DNA of 64,000 nucleotides from Adineta vaga (Eukaryota; Rotifera): NCBI GenBank assembly GCA_021613535.1, contig CP075494.1, positions 16,306,001 to 16,370,000 of the forward strand, read 5' to 3'. Shown piece by piece: positions 52,533 to 63,459 of this stretch (position 1 is its first letter; each line of letters starts with the position of its first letter). The notes under the pieces were generated by a model. It saw only the letters and a program-made list of their open reading frames with translations, ran no database searches and was not told where the DNA came from. The position numbers and the translations under genes were made by a program.

Positions 52533-53949
52533 TTAATTAAATGAAAAATCAAAACTCGTTTCAGTACTACTACCATTTCCAAATTGTCGAAGCCAAAATG
52601 AAATTCTGTAAACTTCATTTATAACACTAGGAAATGATTGAGTGGCAAAACTAACTGCTCCATTACCATAACAATTTACTTGCAAACAACTAGCATTTGC
52701 TGATAGACAACTACTTCCAGATGTGATTTGTGTACCAGTACCATTACATGTACTATTACACCAGACTTCCCAACCAATTAATGGTATAGTTACGTTTTCG
52801 AAACCAGAATTTTCGAGTAATTCAATTGATGGAGAATTTATATTTACAACAGACACATTGTCTAGAAAGTAGAAACGAGTTGGATCTGTTACAAATATAA
52901 ACGTTGCTCGCATTGATGTTGCTGCAGCTGTGTATATTGAACTAAACTGAATCCAATTTGTTGGAACAGCTCCATTTAAAAGTGATGATGCTCTTAAGCT
53001 TACACATATGGATGCTAAAATGATCAGAATAAAGACAATAGTATAGAAATATTTCAGAATACTGACTTGTGGTGGAGGTGGTCGTTGAAGTTGTAGTCGA
53101 TGTTGATGTTGATGAAGTCGATGATGAAGTTGACGATGATGTCGATGAGGTTGATGATGATGTTGACAAAGTTGATGTTGACGAGGTTGTTGTTGTTGAT
53201 GAAGTCGATGAAGTTGACGATGTTGATGTTGATGATGATGTTGAAGAAGTTGATGTTGTTGAAGTCGATGAAGTTGACGATGTTGATGTTGATGATGATG
53301 TTGAAGAAGTTGATGTTGTTGAAGTCGATGAAGTTGACGATGTTGTTGTGGATGATGAAGTTGATGTTGTTGTTGACGATGTTGATGTCGACGAGGTCGA
53401 TGAAGTTGACGATGTCGATACAGTTGTTGTTGTTGTTGATGTCGCTAATAAAATAAATAATAAACACTTATTTGATAGGAAAGTATTTGTACGACTTTTC
53501 GGATTTGCAGTGACGAAGAGAAGGAAATAGAAAAAAATCAATACGAAACATTGAATGATTGCATTATATATAGAAATCGAAGATAAAAAAAACAAACAAA
53601 TATTGCAATACATACTAATTGTTGTTAATGATTCCCAAAATATTTTTTGAAAGAAAAATATAGTATTATTTGTTTTTGTTAATCCTATATCAGTTGAAGA
53701 ATAATTATTAATTAAACTACATGTTCTATTATTTAATATACAATTCCATCCAATTGCTTTAATCATCAAAGCATTGCATATACATTGTGTACAATCTATA
53801 TTTGATAATGATTGACTTATATTAGTTGCTATGTATGTAGTATTCGAAATTGAACCAATATGAACAGAATTAACAGTATTATAAATAATTACCAAATAAA
53901 TAAATAAACTGTTCTGAATAGAACAAAGTAATCCGTTAATAAGTTTCAT
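52533..53949 (-). CDS. Secreted PAN-like / Ser-Thr-rich / C-terminal adhesion-like protein
   Basis: Exon 1, 53949 to about 53614: hydrophobic start (LFIYLVIIYNTV), then a Cys segment CTQCICNALMIKAIGWNC..CSLINNYS like the PAN-type head of other genes here. Exon 2, about 53448-53066: about 125 residues almost only Ser and Thr, a mucin-like linker open to O-glycosylation. Exon 3, about 53014-52533: LLNGAVPTNWIQFSS, FYFLDNVSVVN, ELLENSGFENVTIPLIGWEVWC, SFATQSFPSVINEVYRISFWLR, a pattern typical of jelly-roll galactose- or carbohydrate-binding modules. Donors GTATGT and GTCAGT; acceptors TAG. The linker DNA has direct ~60-bp repeats (53215-53335), which explains a long Asp/Val/Glu frame on the other strand that I regard as a shadow. 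Probable extracellular, carbohydrate-binding role. Confidence 0.72.
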
Positions 53950-55115
53950 TATTTATTTCAATCAAATAAAAAATAGAGAATTGCAACGATTTGATATAAT
54001 TGATTGTCTTAATGTACGCCGTATACTGACATAAAATTTCTTCTTTTAAAAACTAAAAAAGTACGATAATGGATTGCATTTATTTAAGTAGAACAACTCA
54101 CGTATAACGAGTAGAAATCTTTTCGAACAATTTTTATAGAAAAATGTCTGTAATATGAATATATCTCGTCAGTTTTCTATTCGTTAAGTAAATGAAAATC
54201 AAGATTAGTTCGATAATGTGTTATTAACGAAGAAAATAAATATACAATGTTTTAAATTCTTTCGAATTTATATCTGAAATATGAATAAAAACTTTTATTG
54301 TGGAAAAAACTCGAAATAGTAATTTATACTTTTAGTTTAATGGATCTTCTCTATGATTACACTTATATGATAGAAGTAAAATAAAAAAAAATCATTAATA
54401 AGGAACAATATCGAAAGAGGTGAGAGAAGGCATTCAGTTTATTATTTCAAGAATATAATTACTAATGTCCTTTTTTCTTCATCAAAATATTTTTCTATGT
54501 CGTGCACTCACTTGATAACAACGATTACTCGTATATTTGTTTACACTTTATAATAGTGATTTTTTTTCAGGGTTTAGTAGATATAACCAAGATACAGTAA
54601 AAACCAACCTCACCTAAACCCACACCCATTTATTTCAAAACAATCATATACATTGCGAGGATGTGTGAGAGTGAAAAAGAATTGGCATATGAAATCGAGT
54701 AGTACTGGATCTTTTTAGACAGTTGAGATAAGAAGACGAATCATCACTACCAACACAATTCTTACAAATAAACAGATGATTTGGATCAATTGAATTTTTA
54801 ATTGATTATAAATATCTCGATTACCGAAAAAATTCTCTTCCCGATTCGGTCCATTGAGAGCGTGAGTATGGGCGTGTACATGAGTCTATGCTCTTAACGC
54901 ACACCCTCAAGATAATTGTCCTTTTACATTGAATTTATTTAATTAGTTCAAAGAGTCGAAAGATGGATTGTACTACATCAAATATTTATTTGTCACGTTT
55001 AAATGAAATATTTAAATATATACTTGAAAAGACAATATATAAAAAGAAAAAGTAATTAATTTTTTTAAATTCCCATTGCTTGAAGATTCATAGTTCGAGG
55101 AATAATCGTTGTTTC
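53950..55115. other. Intergenic region with half of a dispersed duplication
   Basis: AT-rich; no gene. It holds one copy of the 54.6/58.1-kb duplication and telomere-like sites at about 54610-54630 (CACCTAAACCCACACCC) and 54895-54915 (CGCACACCCTCAAGATAAT). Confidence 0.5.
54629..54914. repeat. Dispersed duplication, copy A
   Basis: Closely matches 58109-58460 over more than 200 bases (for example CATATGAAATCGAGTAGTAC at 54687 and 58240, and AATATCTCGATTACCGAAAA). It is bounded on both sides by telomere-like words, ending CACACCCTCAAGATAA. It may be a mobile unit that uses these words as its termini. Confidence 0.75.
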
Positions 55116-55991
55116 TCAAAATTTGAAAAATGTTTTTTTTAAATCTGGGAGAAAAAATAATGAAACTATTGGAAGACTAATTCCCAATAAAGCAGGAAGA
55201 AAAAGAAAATATTTTACTTGTAAATCAATTGATATTGATGATAATGTATACATATAAATTATATTATTAATCGCTGCAGGATACCAAGTAATCATAAAGA
55301 AAAAAGCAATTAATATAAGATATATTGTTAATTTCCATTTTCGATGCCAATCTCTTTTTTGATTTCGTTTTTGCCATAATACTCGAATTATTAGAGTCAT
55401 ATTTGCTATAGTTATAATCATTAATGGTACTAATGTATGCATTACAAAATCATATAATGTTATTATAGATTCACTATATGCAAAACAAGGTTGAAGACAT
55501 AATACATAATTATAATCCCAATAATTTTCACATGAATTTAAAAAAATGACAATAAAATAAAATATATATGGATAAAGAATTACGCATAACATTGGTAATA
55601 TATGAAATAATAATCGTTTTCGTCTTGTTGACATAAGATGATTATGAAATATAAGTAAATGTCGTTCAATTGAACCCCAAGCTGCACTCCAAACAAAAGC
55701 TGCACTTAATGAATAGACCCACCAATTCCACCATAAACAGAAACTTGGTGTTGAAGGAATAACTCTTCTATAACGATAATAAATTAAAGCAAATGGATAA
55801 TCAGTAATCATATCCATAAAACAGAATATTACTAAAATAAGAGTTAAATGTTGATGAATTAATATTTTTCTTCGTTGTTGATAAAAATAAATCAAAATCA
55901 AAATTGAACAAATAATCGATATAATAGAAAAAATAAGTATAATCAGAAATTTAATTTGAAGAATTCGTGACATTTCATCATTTTCTGTCAT
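55116..55991 (-). CDS. Seven-helix receptor of a divergent rhodopsin-like family, intact
   Basis: Single exon, 291 codons, ATG 55991. Seven hydrophobic segments: about residues 12-35, 47-70 (LILVIFCFMDMITDYPFALIY, helix 2 with Asp), 86-110 (WWNWWVYSLSAAFVWSAAWG, followed by SIERHLLIF at the DRY position), 128-152, 175-200, 220-245 (helix 6 with ITWYPAAINN), and 258-280 (LPALLGISLPIVSLFF). Cys before helix 3 and in the second outer loop (SCENYW) could form the conserved disulfide. Short basic inner loops suggest G-protein coupling. Ligand unknown. It differs from the frameshifted receptor at 27.8 kb and is not its duplicate. Confidence 0.82.
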   Translation of the reverse strand: MTENDEMSRILQIKFLIILIFSIISIICSILILIYFYQQRRKILIHQHLTLILVIFCFMDMITDYPFALIYYRYRRVIPSTPSFCLWWNWWVYSLSAAFVWSAAWGSIERHLLIFHNHLMSTRRKRLLFHILPMLCVILYPYIFYFIVIFLNSCENYWDYNYVLCLQPCFAYSESIITLYDFVMHTLVPLMIITIANMTLIIRVLWQKRNQKRDWHRKWKLTIYLILIAFFFMITWYPAAINNIIYMYTLSSISIDLQVKYFLFLPALLGISLPIVSLFFLPDLKKTFFKF

Positions 55992-58108
55992 TATGTCAAT
56001 TTAAAACTAACATGATTTACCACCTTTTTATAAGAGTATTTATCAGACAAATATAATGAACAAAGATAAAAGTACTTTTTATTTTTATCTTCAAATGACG
56101 TACTTTCAAATTAGAATTATTTCATTATTTATTGAATATATAATAAATGATAATAACTTAGTAAGAATGTTTATATGAAAAAAGGTCAAAGTTAGTCTTC
56201 AGATAAATATACTAGATTTGTGTATCAATGTTTTAAGGATTCTAATAATGCTTTGAAAAAAGGATTAGCGAGTTCAAAGAATGAAATCCTTTTATCACCT
56301 GTTCCAGCTATAGAAGCTAACATCAACAAATAAACAAGCACAGGATGAAAAAGAAACTACGCATTGCATTAACAACTGTATTAAGATTTAACATTCAACT
56401 AAACATCGAAAACGATTAGGTTCTTCACCAACGATACGATTATTTCAAGAATCGACAATCAATAAATATTTTTTAATATCTAATACAATTCCATTTGTCA
56501 TGGCAGTTTTTTCTTCGAATAGAAGTAACTGAATTCGATGATTCGCCATATCAGCCACAAAATACTAGAATACAGACATTTCTTCTTACCGCTCATTCGA
56601 ATTGATATTCTAACGAGGATTTTCTTTTCAACGATCAAAAAATTAGTTTCAGCAAACTTTATTTGGATAATCTACCACATATTGATTAAGAAAATTTCTT
56701 CTTCAGTATTAAAGATACTTCAATTCTTTCTTTCCTATACCATATTATTATCTTCTGGTCATACTTCATCGAAAGAATTTGTATATTTGACACCTTTAAA
56801 TAATATATGTACATTATTAACCGAAACTTGAAACAGACTCAAGAAATATGTGAATAGTTTAACTTCTTATGATTTTTTCACAGTTTTTCTACGTTGGCAA
56901 TTGTCAAACACTAATGCCCAAGATCATACCAAATAGCGAAGACAATACCTGAGAAATGGATTATTATTGAAAATATACTTAGCGCAGAAAAATATCTTCA
57001 CGATTTGGCTGCATTATGTCTTAAAAAACTAATGAAAAAGAATACAGATTATGTTCACCTAAGTTCTATATCGAGAAACTTGGATGCAGGTGGCCAAAAA
57101 CAGATGTGAAACTGTTCACTTAGCATTATATCCAGACAGGACCTATGAGAATAGTCATTATAAGAGAATGGGAGACTATATAGGCTCTGAAATTGCCAAT
57201 GTCACTGCGGTTTTCCAAAATAGTAAAGAATCTTCACCCTTCTGAAAAAATTTTGACTGATTGTTTTTGACTTCTCACTCTTTTAGTTTAGAGTCAGAGA
57301 AAACAATATGTGAACTGTATGGTTTGATAGAGTAAACGATATTCTATCTAGCTGTTTTAAAAAAGAGAAATTTTAGTGTCTTAAATAAATACAGTATACT
57401 ATACGAAACTATTGAAAGTAACGTAATCAACCTGTACACATTTACATTATATACATGGAAATAAAGAAAACTGGTATTATTTCATAATATTGAGTTCATG
57501 TAAGTATACTGGGGATGATTATTTGTGAGAAAAACTATAAATTAATGTTTTTTATTTGCCTAACAAATTCATAATAAATCATTTTTATGTAGATTGCTAT
57601 TGAACAGAGTTCAAGTTGAAGAATTGATAAACAAAATAGATGTTATCTGCTGTCACTATTTCCATAAAAATGATGAAAATCACTACATAAAAGAATCGAT
57701 ATTTATGTAACAATCAATAATTTTTCATTCTTACATCACATATATCATTGATTTGTCTTCATAGAACATCATTAACACTTGATACAACACATGAAGTTAA
57801 ACAAAGAGCCTAAACATTTTTTAGAATTGAATGATTTGAATTGCATTCACAATAGAAAAACTTACGCTGGCACTAAGTATGTTGTACATGCGAACTTTCT
57901 CCACCCGCCGAACGATATATTCACACACAATGAGCTGTCATCATAAAATAATATCATCTATCGACTGATTCATACTCGACTAAAGAGTATTGAAGAAGAA
58001 TGAAAAGAATCGAGAACAGATGTCATAAAATCTCATAAGAATGCGCCAAGAGAGAACACATCATTTTTGTAAATCAATAGTGAAGACATTGATACGATGA
58101 TTGTACGT
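55992..58108. other. Intergenic region, no supported gene
   Basis: AT-rich with short open stretches (56538-56831 on the plus strand is the longest), which show no motif. I cannot exclude remnants of genes. Confidence 0.4.
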
Positions 58109-58460
58109 TTATTTCAAAACGATCATATATATTGCGAGGATGTACGAGAGTGAAAAGTAAGAATATGATTTCGCCCTCACATTTACCCTCAAGATCAAAA
58201 AAATGCTTGAAATAATTTGATTAGAGAAAGAACAAGCATTGTCATATGAAATCGAGTAGTACTGGATCTTTTTGGACAGTTGAGGTCAGTAGACGAATCA
58301 TCACTACCAACACAATTCTTACAAATAAACAGATGATTTGAATCAACTGAATTTTTAATTGATTATAAATATCTCGATTACCGAAAAAATTCTCGTCCCA
58401 ATTCGGTCCATTGAGGGTGTGGGTGTACATAAGTCTATGCTCTAAATCCACACCCACCCT
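58109..58460. repeat. Dispersed duplication, copy B, with internal insertion
   Basis: Same sequence as 54629-54914, but with about 75 extra bases after GAGAGTGAAAAGTAAG. The extra piece ends in TTACCCTCAAGATC (about 58180-58195), a telomere-like terminus. The right end is TGAGGGTGTGGGTGTAC..CACACCCACCC (58413-58460), where copy A has only GAGAGCGTGAGTATGGGCG. Confidence 0.75.
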
Positions 58461-58787
58461 TGTTGTTCTTCAACGACAGAACGAAGAAGTGACAAATAAT
58501 CAACTGAGGGATATGTTTTTTCATCTACTTCTATTCATTTCCTTTGTTATATTTATCTACAATAGAATTTATAACCCAGAACATATATTATACTATTAAT
58601 ATTTTTCTTCATAAATCAGTGTGCATTTCAATGTTCTTTGTCTTTGATAGATACACATAAAAAATAAAATGCATATGAACGATATCGGAATTATTTCGAT
58701 GTAAATATTAAGAAATTACAAAAATCTCACTACATGTTTCATCAATAATAATTCAAAATGAAATATAAAATATTATTATCAATCATC

Positions 58788-58828
58788 ATCTTGAGGGTGG
58801 ATATAAATTCATTTCACACTCACATCAC
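58788..58828. repeat. Minimal telomere-like hairpin
   Basis: ATCTTGAGGGTGGATATAAA and TTCACACTCACATC within about 40 bases. One of the shortest recognisable copies. Confidence 0.5.
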
Positions 58829-59117
58829 TTCTTCGATTCTTTTATGTATTCTCTTCATCGCGTCTTCTTCTTCTTTTTTCTCTGATTTTTATATATCTAT
58901 CATCAACTTCATCGTGGCAATGTTATCTACTTCTAATTGAATATTTTGTCGCTTATTGTAACATAAACAGAAACATTTATTATTTTTATTCTCCTATCTA
59001 ATAGTTATAAAAATGTCCTTCGTAAGAGAGAACATTGATTCCATTTTCTGTTAAAATTTTGTTTATATTTTTGAATTTGATGATTACATATATCAGCTAT
59101 ACAGATTTGACCTAAAT

Positions 59118-59401
59118 CTATATATATATAAAAGAAAGTTTGTCTGTTTGTTCGCTATGCAATGAAACTTTTCAGAGATGGTCTCTGCATCCAGACGAAG
59201 GTCGACGTCTACTTTGTTCTGAAAGAAAAATGAATCCTACGCTTGCTACAGGCAATTTATGAAACTGACCAATTGATGTGAGGATCTTTTGATACACGAC
59301 GGTTAAATATCAACGGAGAGGTCCGGTGGGTGATGCGAAAAGCACTCTTGAAGATGGAAAACGTAAATTATGTCTCCTTTGCAGCGGGTATCTTCGCTAG
59401 T
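59118..59401 (+). mobile_element. Helentron-like non-autonomous element
   Basis: Starts CTATATATATATAAAAG followed by TTTGTCTGTTTGTTCGC, and ends GCAGCGGGTATCTTCGCTAG at 59400. A TATATATAAAAG...TGTCTGTTTGT start and a GCGGGT...CGCTAGT end are common to Helentron/Helitron2 families in many animals (from general knowledge). The end has the same AGCG..CGCTAG hairpin form as the Helitron-like element at 21344. No coding capacity. Confidence 0.5.
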
Positions 59402-59443
59402 ATTTCATATTTTAATTCCGTAGTGGTTATACAGAAAGCTTTA

Positions 59444-59773
59444 TTACAAAAGATTATATTTAGTCATGGCATCAAGCCAGAAAAGATTCCTATTTTCGTT
59501 GAAATATTTCTTCAGTATCTGAATAATTTCGTCTGAATCAATAGTGTTCATTTTAACCATTTCAATTAACTTTTTCGAGTCGTTCTTCTCCATGAGTTTC
59601 ATTGTCTCATCTAGCTGAAGACAGCCATAACCGTCAAACGAGATACGTAGGAGTCGAATTTGATCGTCGATTATTGCAAAATCGAGAAAAACAGAACAAT
59701 TGTCATAATGCATTTGAAAATCGCATGGTCGAAATTTTGGTTCTACCAACACTAATTTCTTCTTGTCTTCCAT
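59444..59773 (-). CDS. Small cytosolic protein of unknown function
   Basis: Single exon of 109 codons from ATG 59773 (MEDKKKLVLVEPKFRPCDFQ); a longer frame upstream starts at 59869, but its N-terminus is hydrophobic and unconvincing. Mixed alpha/beta-type composition with SVFLDFAIIDDQIRLLRISF and a charged helical C-terminal part (DETMKLMEKNDSKKLIEMVK, EIIQILKKYF). No signal peptide, Cys pattern or known motif. Codon use is like its neighbours'. Its 3' end lies close to the Helentron-like element at 59118-59401. Confidence 0.5.
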   Translation of the reverse strand: MEDKKKLVLVEPKFRPCDFQMHYDNCSVFLDFAIIDDQIRLLRISFDGYGCLQLDETMKLMEKNDSKKLIEMVKMNTIDSDEIIQILKKYFNENRNLFWLDAMTKYNLL

Positions 59774-60459
59774 TTTGACGTCAATTTTATTACTTGACTG
59801 TGTCGTGACTGTTGATGAATGGATAAAGTAATAGTATCTAAACGGCAACAAAATACTATCTACTAACATGCACTAGTGTCTTGTATTCTAATCAGACTAG
59901 GAAATAGTCGCCGAAAAATGTTGGAACTACTTAGAATAATTTGGGTTGCGTTTAATAACGTAATATATTTCCTATAGACTCAAAGGCTAGAGTGAACTGA
60001 AACGGGATTGGATGAGTGTTACTTATTTCTTTGCTTTCGATTTTCGATCAGTTTTCCTGCATTCATTCATTCATTTTTATAAAACGTGTGGCGTTACAAC
60101 TTCGAAGACATTCTCATCTATGGATTTTTCTTTCTTCTTTTAAACACACTTAGAGGAAAAAATGCCGACTGCTGAGAGCGCAAACGAAACAAAAAAAATG
60201 AAAAAAAAACACAACACAAAATGGGTGATATGCGCAAACAGACACACTTATCTGAGAGCTATGTGAAGGTATATATGGGATGCCTGTAACACATGCGTAG
60301 ACTGACGAGCACAGCAACTTGAATTTTTCTTTCAGTTAGATGACGTCACTCGAAAAAAAGGAGGAAAGTATGTGTTTTTTCTCCATATGTCACAGAACGG
60401 AACATGATTGTATAACATATTTCGTTTATATGACGTAACAGAGGAGTACACGGTGATTG

Positions 60460-60840
60460 GAACATCACAAAGCGCCGCTGTGTATTGAAAATTTGCCTCT
60501 CGAAGTGTGGCTTATCATTTTCTTGTTTATTGAAGCGTCCGACTTGCAAAGAGCATTTTCGCATTTTAATTCCTTTATCACAGGTATACTTCGTTTGTCT
60601 CATTTTCGTTTTTGCTTGAACGAAAAAAACCCTTTACACTGGAATATTAAAATTACCGCGATTAAGATTGTGTGAGCTTCATCTAGCATGACATTGCCAT
60701 CACATACGTAAATGCCATCCGAATTTGCCAATAAGTAGCTCTATAGGACACTATACGCATGTATCGCATCTGATGAGTTTTACCATCTACTTAAGTGCAT
60801 ACCTTCACTACAACAGCAGCGATAGCGGTGATCTTTCATT
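60460..60840 (+). pseudogene. F-box gene remnant
   Basis: IENLPLEVWLIIFLFIEASD at 60484-60543 is a good F-box, followed by LQRAFSHFNSFITGILRL. No in-frame ATG precedes it: the open frame starts at TTG. It stops at 60675, and a later stretch, DEFYHLLKCIPSLQQ near 60772-60816, resembles the leucine-rich part of such proteins in another frame and soon ends. I read this as a broken F-box/LRR gene, though an upstream exon could exist. Confidence 0.5.
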
Positions 60841-61242
60841 ACCTCCGTTAACGAAAACCCCATGTGTATGGTTGGCCAGGCGATATATCTGTTGGAAACG
60901 TCTCGCTCAAGCAGCACCAAAACACCATCTATTTTCGTTTTCATATCGAACCGGATCGCGATCATTTTACTAGAGAATTCTTGAAAACATACGGTTTTAC
61001 TAGTCATTAATAAATATTCATCGAGGATTTGGTGTGAAATGTAAGTGAGGATGTCGTCATTCAAATGTATCTGATTGAGATTCTTGAACTATGTATGATC
61101 AAGGATATATACACGTTTTCTTTTGCTTTCAAGAGCATGATCTCCTTCTGTCTTCTTTCTAATCGCGAATAAAGTCATCACAGATTTTAAAAAAGCAAAA
61201 GAAACATGAAAATGATGGGAAAGAAAAAAAAGTAGAATTTCT

Positions 61243-61650
61243 TTAAATAGTAAGCTGCTCGGGCTTTAATAATCCGGCCGCTGTCATTTTTGTAACATAG
61301 TCTTGAATGGCATGTTCTATTGCTCCTGCTCGGCTTTTCCGTCCTGCACTATCTCCCTTAATGGTTGAACTAAGTGATGGACACCAAAATTTGAGATCCC
61401 ATCTCCAAAAAAATGGATACGGGGGACCCTTCATTTTTAAATTGCATGTTGTTCCAAACGCTTGTTTTGTATCGGTATCATTCCATGATTCGTAATGCTT
61501 ATAGATAGCTGTACCTACTGCAATACCACATGCATTCCAATTATATGCTTGACACGCACTCAAATCGACATTGAGACAGTTAACTTTATGATAAAAATTT
61601 GCATTAAACAAGATAAAAACCACTGCTAAGATATATGTGATGATGTTCAT
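61243..61650 (-). CDS. Anti-lipopolysaccharide factor (ALF)/scygonadin-like secreted antimicrobial protein
   Basis: Single exon, 135 codons, ATG 61650. Signal peptide MNIITYILAVVFILFNA. The mature part carries the ALF pattern: CNLKMKGPPYPFFWRWDLKF, then WC closing a two-Cys beta-hairpin of 22 residues, rich in aromatic and basic residues. Next comes GDSAGRKSRAGAIEHAIQDY, matching the conserved S-R-(S/A)-G-A-x-E-H-A helix, and TKMTAAGLL. ALFs of crustaceans and horseshoe crabs bind the lipid A of Gram-negative bacteria through this hairpin. Two more Cys (CQAYNWNAC) near the N-terminus may pair. Length is normal for the family. A TATA box lies upstream (61700-61712). The identification rests on motif recall, but the motif is distinctive. 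Confidence 0.82.
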   Translation of the reverse strand: MNIITYILAVVFILFNANFYHKVNCLNVDLSACQAYNWNACGIAVGTAIYKHYESWNDTDTKQAFGTTCNLKMKGPPYPFFWRWDLKFWCPSLSSTIKGDSAGRKSRAGAIEHAIQDYVTKMTAAGLLKPEQLTI

Positions 61651-61699
61651 CGTGTATAGCACCTTATTTTGATGTCGAGAACAAAATGAAATTTCTTAA

Positions 61700-61712
61700 C
61701 TCTATTTATATA
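61700..61712 (-). promoter_or_regulatory. TATA box of the ALF-like gene
   Basis: On the minus strand CACTATATAAATAG lies about 50-60 bases before the ATG at 61650, which leaves room for a short 5' leader. Confidence 0.5.
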
Positions 61713-62695
61713 GTGGTAGTTCACATCATCAGATATTTCGACTACTCATTACCATCAAACTATTTACAGAAGAATCCGAAAGAAGTAATAAATTAATATA
61801 CATTTTATTCGCATTTCTTCTTTATATTCTCATTTTCTTGTTATGAATATATGATTTGCCAAGTACTACTTGATTTTCTCTGCACATATGGCAAGGAGTA
61901 CTAAAGAGCGTCATATGAAAGCACATCACTTTATCTAAGAAATAAAATATTTGCATTAATTTTCATAAGTTATTCATGCAGTATCCATCGGCGTGCCAGC
62001 TAGAGAGCGAGAGGATGCAATTGCCCCTCTGAAAAAATCTTCACAGGACAATAAAAAATTTATTATTTCTAACATTAAAAATATTTTCTGCACCAGTTAT
62101 GACTTCATATATAATAGTATAGAACCATTTTGTGAAACACGATCTACGAGAGATTGTTAAAGTGTATAAGGAGAAAAACTCTTTCTCAATGAATTAATTT
62201 TTATGAAATGTTCAAATAATAAATCGATTTTAATTTTGTTAATCGAGTGGAAAAAGAAAGTGCGATGAATGTTTGGTAAATTGAGAAATACAACAAAATG
62301 ATTTTAGAATATTCAAAAAAGATGTTGTTATATACTCAATATGATATTATAAGGATTTAATACAGATATTTCACAAAATCAGTTCAACTGTGCATAGTTA
62401 TTGATTGAACGAATTTGATATTTGTATCAATTTATTTCAAAGCAAAAGTTTACCATCGTGTGCGTAGCGTATGATAGCGATACGTCTCTACGTGTCGTTA
62501 TCATATGTTTTTCTACATCGAAGTGTCTGATTCAATACTCTGATTGATCTTGAAGGTATGAGTGAGGGTGGGTGAGGTTGGTGTGAAAGAAGAGATACAC
62601 CCACACCCTCATAAACAAAGGCAAAAGATATGCTTTGACATACGTAACAAAACTTTTATCATTTAGGTCATTATAAAATAGAAAAAAAAACCTTT
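61713..62695. other. Intergenic region with one telomere-like hairpin
   Basis: AT-rich. No gene seen. It contains the hairpin at 62547-62611 near the 3' end of the coiled-coil gene. Confidence 0.45.
62547..62611. repeat. Telomere-like hairpin
   Basis: ATCTTGAAGGTATGAGTGAG, GGTGGGTGAGG, then a purine loop and ATACACCCACACCCTCATAA. About 85 bases past the stop codon of the next gene, a position seen also at 36.1 and 37.8 kb. Confidence 0.6.
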
Positions 62696-63459
62696 TTATT
62701 CATCAAAATCATCTTTAATTTCATCATCAATTCCAAACTGATCTCCTGGAATAATAATTTGATCTAAAAAAGCTAATTGTTCAAGTTGATCAAGAAATTC
62801 TTTTCTTTGTTCATTTGTTGAATTTTCCTCCTTATTTGATAAAAATAAAGAAAATTGATTTTGAAATTGTTCTGATGAAATTAAATTAATAAATGATAAT
62901 GGAAATAAATGATTTAATTGATCAGATAATTCATAAATATGTTCACCAATATATTTTGCACGTTTAAGTCGTTTTCTAATTCGTTCAGTTTTTAATTGTC
63001 TCATTGTATATTCATATTGTAATGTTCGAATACGACATGATGAGAAATTTTCAACTTGACGACGATATTCTAATGAGAAGAAAAAGAATCAAAAGAAATA
63101 CAAATGAAGAAATTTGTTTTACCATCCCAAAATTCACGATTTTTTTGTAATTGTGCATCTCTCCATTGATCTAATTCTTTTTCTGTATTTTCAATTGCTT
63201 TTAATCTTTGTTCAACTTCATAAGCTAATGATTCTAAATCTTGTAAAACTTTTTGAGCATTTATATGACGTTTTTCTACACAATTATCACATAAATATGA
63301 CACCATTGTTGCTTCTGTTGTTGTTTGTTGAGATTTGATTTGACGTTTAACAGTTGAATCAACAATTGAACAATCATCACATTCATAAATAGCATCAATT
63401 TCATCAATTAATTCATAGAGAAGATTTGAAATTTCTTCAGAAATATTTTCATCAACCAT
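62696..63459 (-). CDS. Coiled-coil protein with two CxxC pairs, unknown function
   Basis: Two exons, 63459-63123 and 63069-62696, with a 53-base GTAAAA..TTAG intron; about 236 residues. The N-terminal part has YECDDCS and SYLCDNCVEKRH, two CxxC pairs about 35 residues apart, which could bind one zinc. Then comes a long charged helix (LESLAYEVEQRLKAIENTEK, ELDQWRDAQLQKNREFW), which continues in exon 2 (QVENFSSCRIRTLQYEYTMR, RIRKRLKRAKYIGEHIYELS), and an acidic end DDEIKDDFDE. This layout vaguely recalls autophagy PI3-kinase subunits (UVRAG/Atg14 type), which have CxxC pairs and a coiled coil, but I cannot confirm it. Probably cytosolic and oligomeric. Confidence 0.65.

Noticed and set aside
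53069-53530. 153-codon Asp/Val/Glu-rich frame on the plus strand
   Set aside because: It is the antisense of the Ser/Thr-rich linker exon. The composition follows from the ~60-bp DNA repeats, and splice sites and flanking domains support the minus strand.
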